A stretch of 64,000 nucleotides of DNA from Antedon mediterranea (lineage: Eukaryota > Echinodermata > Crinoidea > Comatulida > Antedonidae), in the NCBI RefSeq assembly GCF_964355755.1, contig NC_092678.1, forward strand, positions 23,354,365-23,418,364, read 5' to 3'. The notes beneath the pieces were generated by a model. That model did no database searches and had not been told where the DNA came from. It saw only the letters and a list, made by a program, of their open reading frames with translations. A program made the translations under genes and the position numbers. Below, one piece after another: positions 58,089-64,000 of the stretch (positions are counted from its first letter, which is position 1; each line of letters opens with the position of its first letter).

Positions 58089-58488
58089 TTAATATTCGTA
58101 AAGTTTTGTTTGACGGACATCTTTCTCTTGGCACTCCCTCGTCTTGTTGTAGTAGTAGAAATAACCGTCTTTATTGGTTAACTTCTTGATGTAACCATTA
58201 TGCGGCCACCTTACAACCTACGGGGGAAAACAAATATATTTAGCAAATTGATTGTGATTGTGTGATATTAATTGGTGCAAGAAAGTTTGAATTTTATTTA
58301 GTTTTTAGTGATGAATTCCGGAGATAATTTGCAAGCATTTGGCCACTTACCTCTTTCTGAGAGCTTAAATATTCCGCTTCATCTCTGTAGCCAGCTAATT
58401 GAAATCTGTAGGCTTCCTCTACCTCTTCTGACCATGTCTTTGGTCGCCTCATAGACTTAGGTTTTGGGACTTCTACAGTTGCACTCAT
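58089..58488 (-). CDS. MEIG1: meiosis-expressed gene 1 protein
   Basis: Two coding exons, 58351..58488 and 58089..58217, give 88 aa, the same length as vertebrate MEIG1. Landmarks are [20 protein letters not shown] in exon 1, and [11 protein letters not shown] followed by [17 protein letters not shown] in exon 2. In mammals MEIG1 works with PACRG in manchette-dependent cargo delivery for sperm flagella, and it is often present in ciliated animals. An acceptor at about 58525 and a donor at 58895 (AAAAG/GTAAGTTT) imply a 5' untranslated exon at about 58896-58990. AATAAA on this strand (58064-58059) lies about 25 nt past the stop. Confidence 0.95.
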
Positions 58489-58649
58489 TTTAATATAATT
58501 TGTGTTTAATTACCCGATTATTCTGAAAAAAAAAATATTTTCTTATCAGTTAAGCCAAAAACTCTCTCTTGTCTTGGCTACTCGACAATCTGACTGACTG
58601 AAATGATTGATTGAATAAAAAAGAAATCAGTTCAACATTGACTGGCTAC

Positions 58650-59100
58650 TACTAGGCCTAGCTAGGCCTAAGCCTACCTAGGAGTCTTGGCTAGGCCTAC
58701 TAGAACTCTCGACTATTCTAGCTCTAGTACTAGTAGGCTAGGCCTACTACATCTTTCTGCTCAGCCAGCCCTGTCGAACTCACTCTTCATTCACACAACA
58801 CCGATCTTTCGGCAGCCTTACTTAGGCCTAGCTAATAACAAAACCTAAACTGTTTGATAGTGATATGCCTAGTAGTACTAGTAGATAAAACTTACCTTTT
58901 ATGATCTTTCTTTACAAAGAACACTGCCTTTCTTCCGTATCGTAGAAAATAAACGGAATGAATGAAAAACTTGCTCACACACGTACACACACTCTACAAA
59001 CCGTCAATATGTTTTTTAATTGTGTTTTGTTTACAATTGTTGCCTAGATACTAAGTACACAATGCATGACGGGATAATTTAAAATCCAAATTCACGTAAA
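58650..59100 (-). promoter_or_regulatory. MEIG1 first exon and promoter region
   Basis: Contains the untranslated exon ending at 58896, dense TAGGCCTA words at 58655-58830, and a partial RFX-like GTTGCCTAGATAC at 59039-59051 (one good half-site only). Confidence 0.4.
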
Positions 59101-60110
59101 GGGATTGGTTGTTTTTATCACATAAAAGTAGGCGGGGCTACGAAAGTTTTATTTTTCTTTCAATTTAATTTCATGTATTTATTGTCTTTTTATCACCTTT
59201 CCAGTAGTGTCCGATTTTGGTAGACTTTTTGTATGTTTTTTATCGTAAAATTAACTTCAAGTTGAATAAAAAAAATCTCTTGTTGCAATTTCGTCTACTT
59301 TTGGGAGTTTACACTGTAGATTGACTGGACTAATGTCATTATTTCATGTCATTTATTTATTCGACATCAAAAATATCCTGGGACCCCAAAAACCCACAAA
59401 GTCATCATAACATGATATTTCTGGGGCCTCAACCACATAGAATTAACAGGAAAAATGAAGATTAATTAAATCAGACTTAATGAATAGGTTTTAATTAAGT
59501 TAATCACTTCCAGAGAGGTCTAATAAGCCGACTATTATATAAATATCATTGGTTTTCACTTATCAAAATGACATAAAATAAATGGTTAAATTCAACCAAA
59601 AACCCATTGTCTGGCAGCCAATTCTACTAATTTTTTTGCTTTAAATTACAGTTTTTTAAGGCAAATATATGCACTACTATTATTATAAAATGAAATATTA
59701 AAAAAAAAGTTATTTTACAAAATGATGTAATCTCTCGAGATCAAATTCACAAAACCTGTATTATGACAAGAGAGGGCGGACTACAGAAAAGTAGATGCAT
59801 CAGAGCCATCTCTTTCCTTCCTTTATGGCTCTTGGTTGGTAGCGATTGATGCACGTCGCAATATAATCAAAGAAGAATTTAAAAGAATAGAATAATTGAA
59901 TTGTTGGTTGGATCAATAATACAAAATGTTTTGTGTAAACTACTGAAAATGTAGGGCCTACACAGTATTCATGTTTATTAATTTTTTAATAGCGCCCTCA
60001 TAAAATGTTTTGAGCAAAAAACATCATCGATAAAAACATTGCATGATTAACAGTGCGATCGGAACGAGCGGGCTGTTTTTTGTTTTAGTTTGTCATTTAT
60101 CAAAACCAGG
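59100..60110. other. divergent intergenic region before NAMPT
   Basis: Holds a reversed MITE-B-like fragment at 59555-59630 (GGTTAAATTCAACCAAAAAC and CAGCCAATTCTAC). NAMPT transcription probably starts just upstream of 60111. No other gene is seen. Confidence 0.4.
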
Positions 60111-63973
<3,863 letters not shown>

Positions 63974-64000
63974 GTAAAGCCTAAACAAATTGTTAGGGTT

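Overview
This is eukaryotic, intron-rich, AT-rich DNA from an invertebrate animal, most likely a deuterostome and plausibly an echinoderm. The grounds are gene content (a single-cysteine-cluster Toll-like receptor, IFT122, a Rap1 GTPase, MEIG1, NAMPT), short exons separated by repeat-filled introns, and many copies of the palindrome TAGGCCTA. The phylum is an inference; the gene calls are not. All exon coordinates were read by eye from splice sites and checked for phase continuity and divisibility by three.

Layout. 1144-2711 (-): a small secreted fibronectin-III protein in five exons. 4989-19116 (-): complete IFT122, 24 coding exons, 1185 codons plus stop. 23984-31914 (-): complete Rap1 GTPase, six coding exons, with a repeat-rich 5.2 kb intron and a probable 5' untranslated exon near 36.2 kb. 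36.3-43.1 kb: no convincing gene; a nest of SINEs and a locally repeated element. 43142-47642 (-): an F-box/WD40 ubiquitin-ligase adaptor, ten coding exons, 833 aa. 48.9-49.6 kb: 3' end of a dead non-LTR retrotransposon. 52398-55184 (+): a Toll-like receptor read from one 928-codon exon, with an unusual repeated tail. 58089-58488 (-): MEIG1, two coding exons. 60111-63973 (+): the first six exons of NAMPT, which runs off the window.

Mobile DNA dominates the rest. One miniature inverted-repeat family (called MITE-A here, ends AGCTCTGTCTACACTATCAA) occurs about 20 times, often just downstream of splice donors. Its core contains a 21-bp word that has grown into at least four tandem arrays. Other families include two TTAA-flanked elements, a Harbinger-like 1.08 kb element, a 334-bp element with a 7-bp target duplication, a possible Helitron-like element, and several tRNA-derived SINEs.

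The strongest items for a second look are a minisatellite in IFT122 that has amplified the exon/intron junction (22 decoy splice donors), the link between MITE-A and the 21-bp satellites, the TLR's tandem-repeat tail, and three GC-AG introns among 47 coding introns. The genes do not form one pathway. IFT122 and MEIG1 both serve cilia or flagella; TLR and the F-box protein are divergent neighbours; MEIG1 and NAMPT are divergent about 1.1 kb apart.
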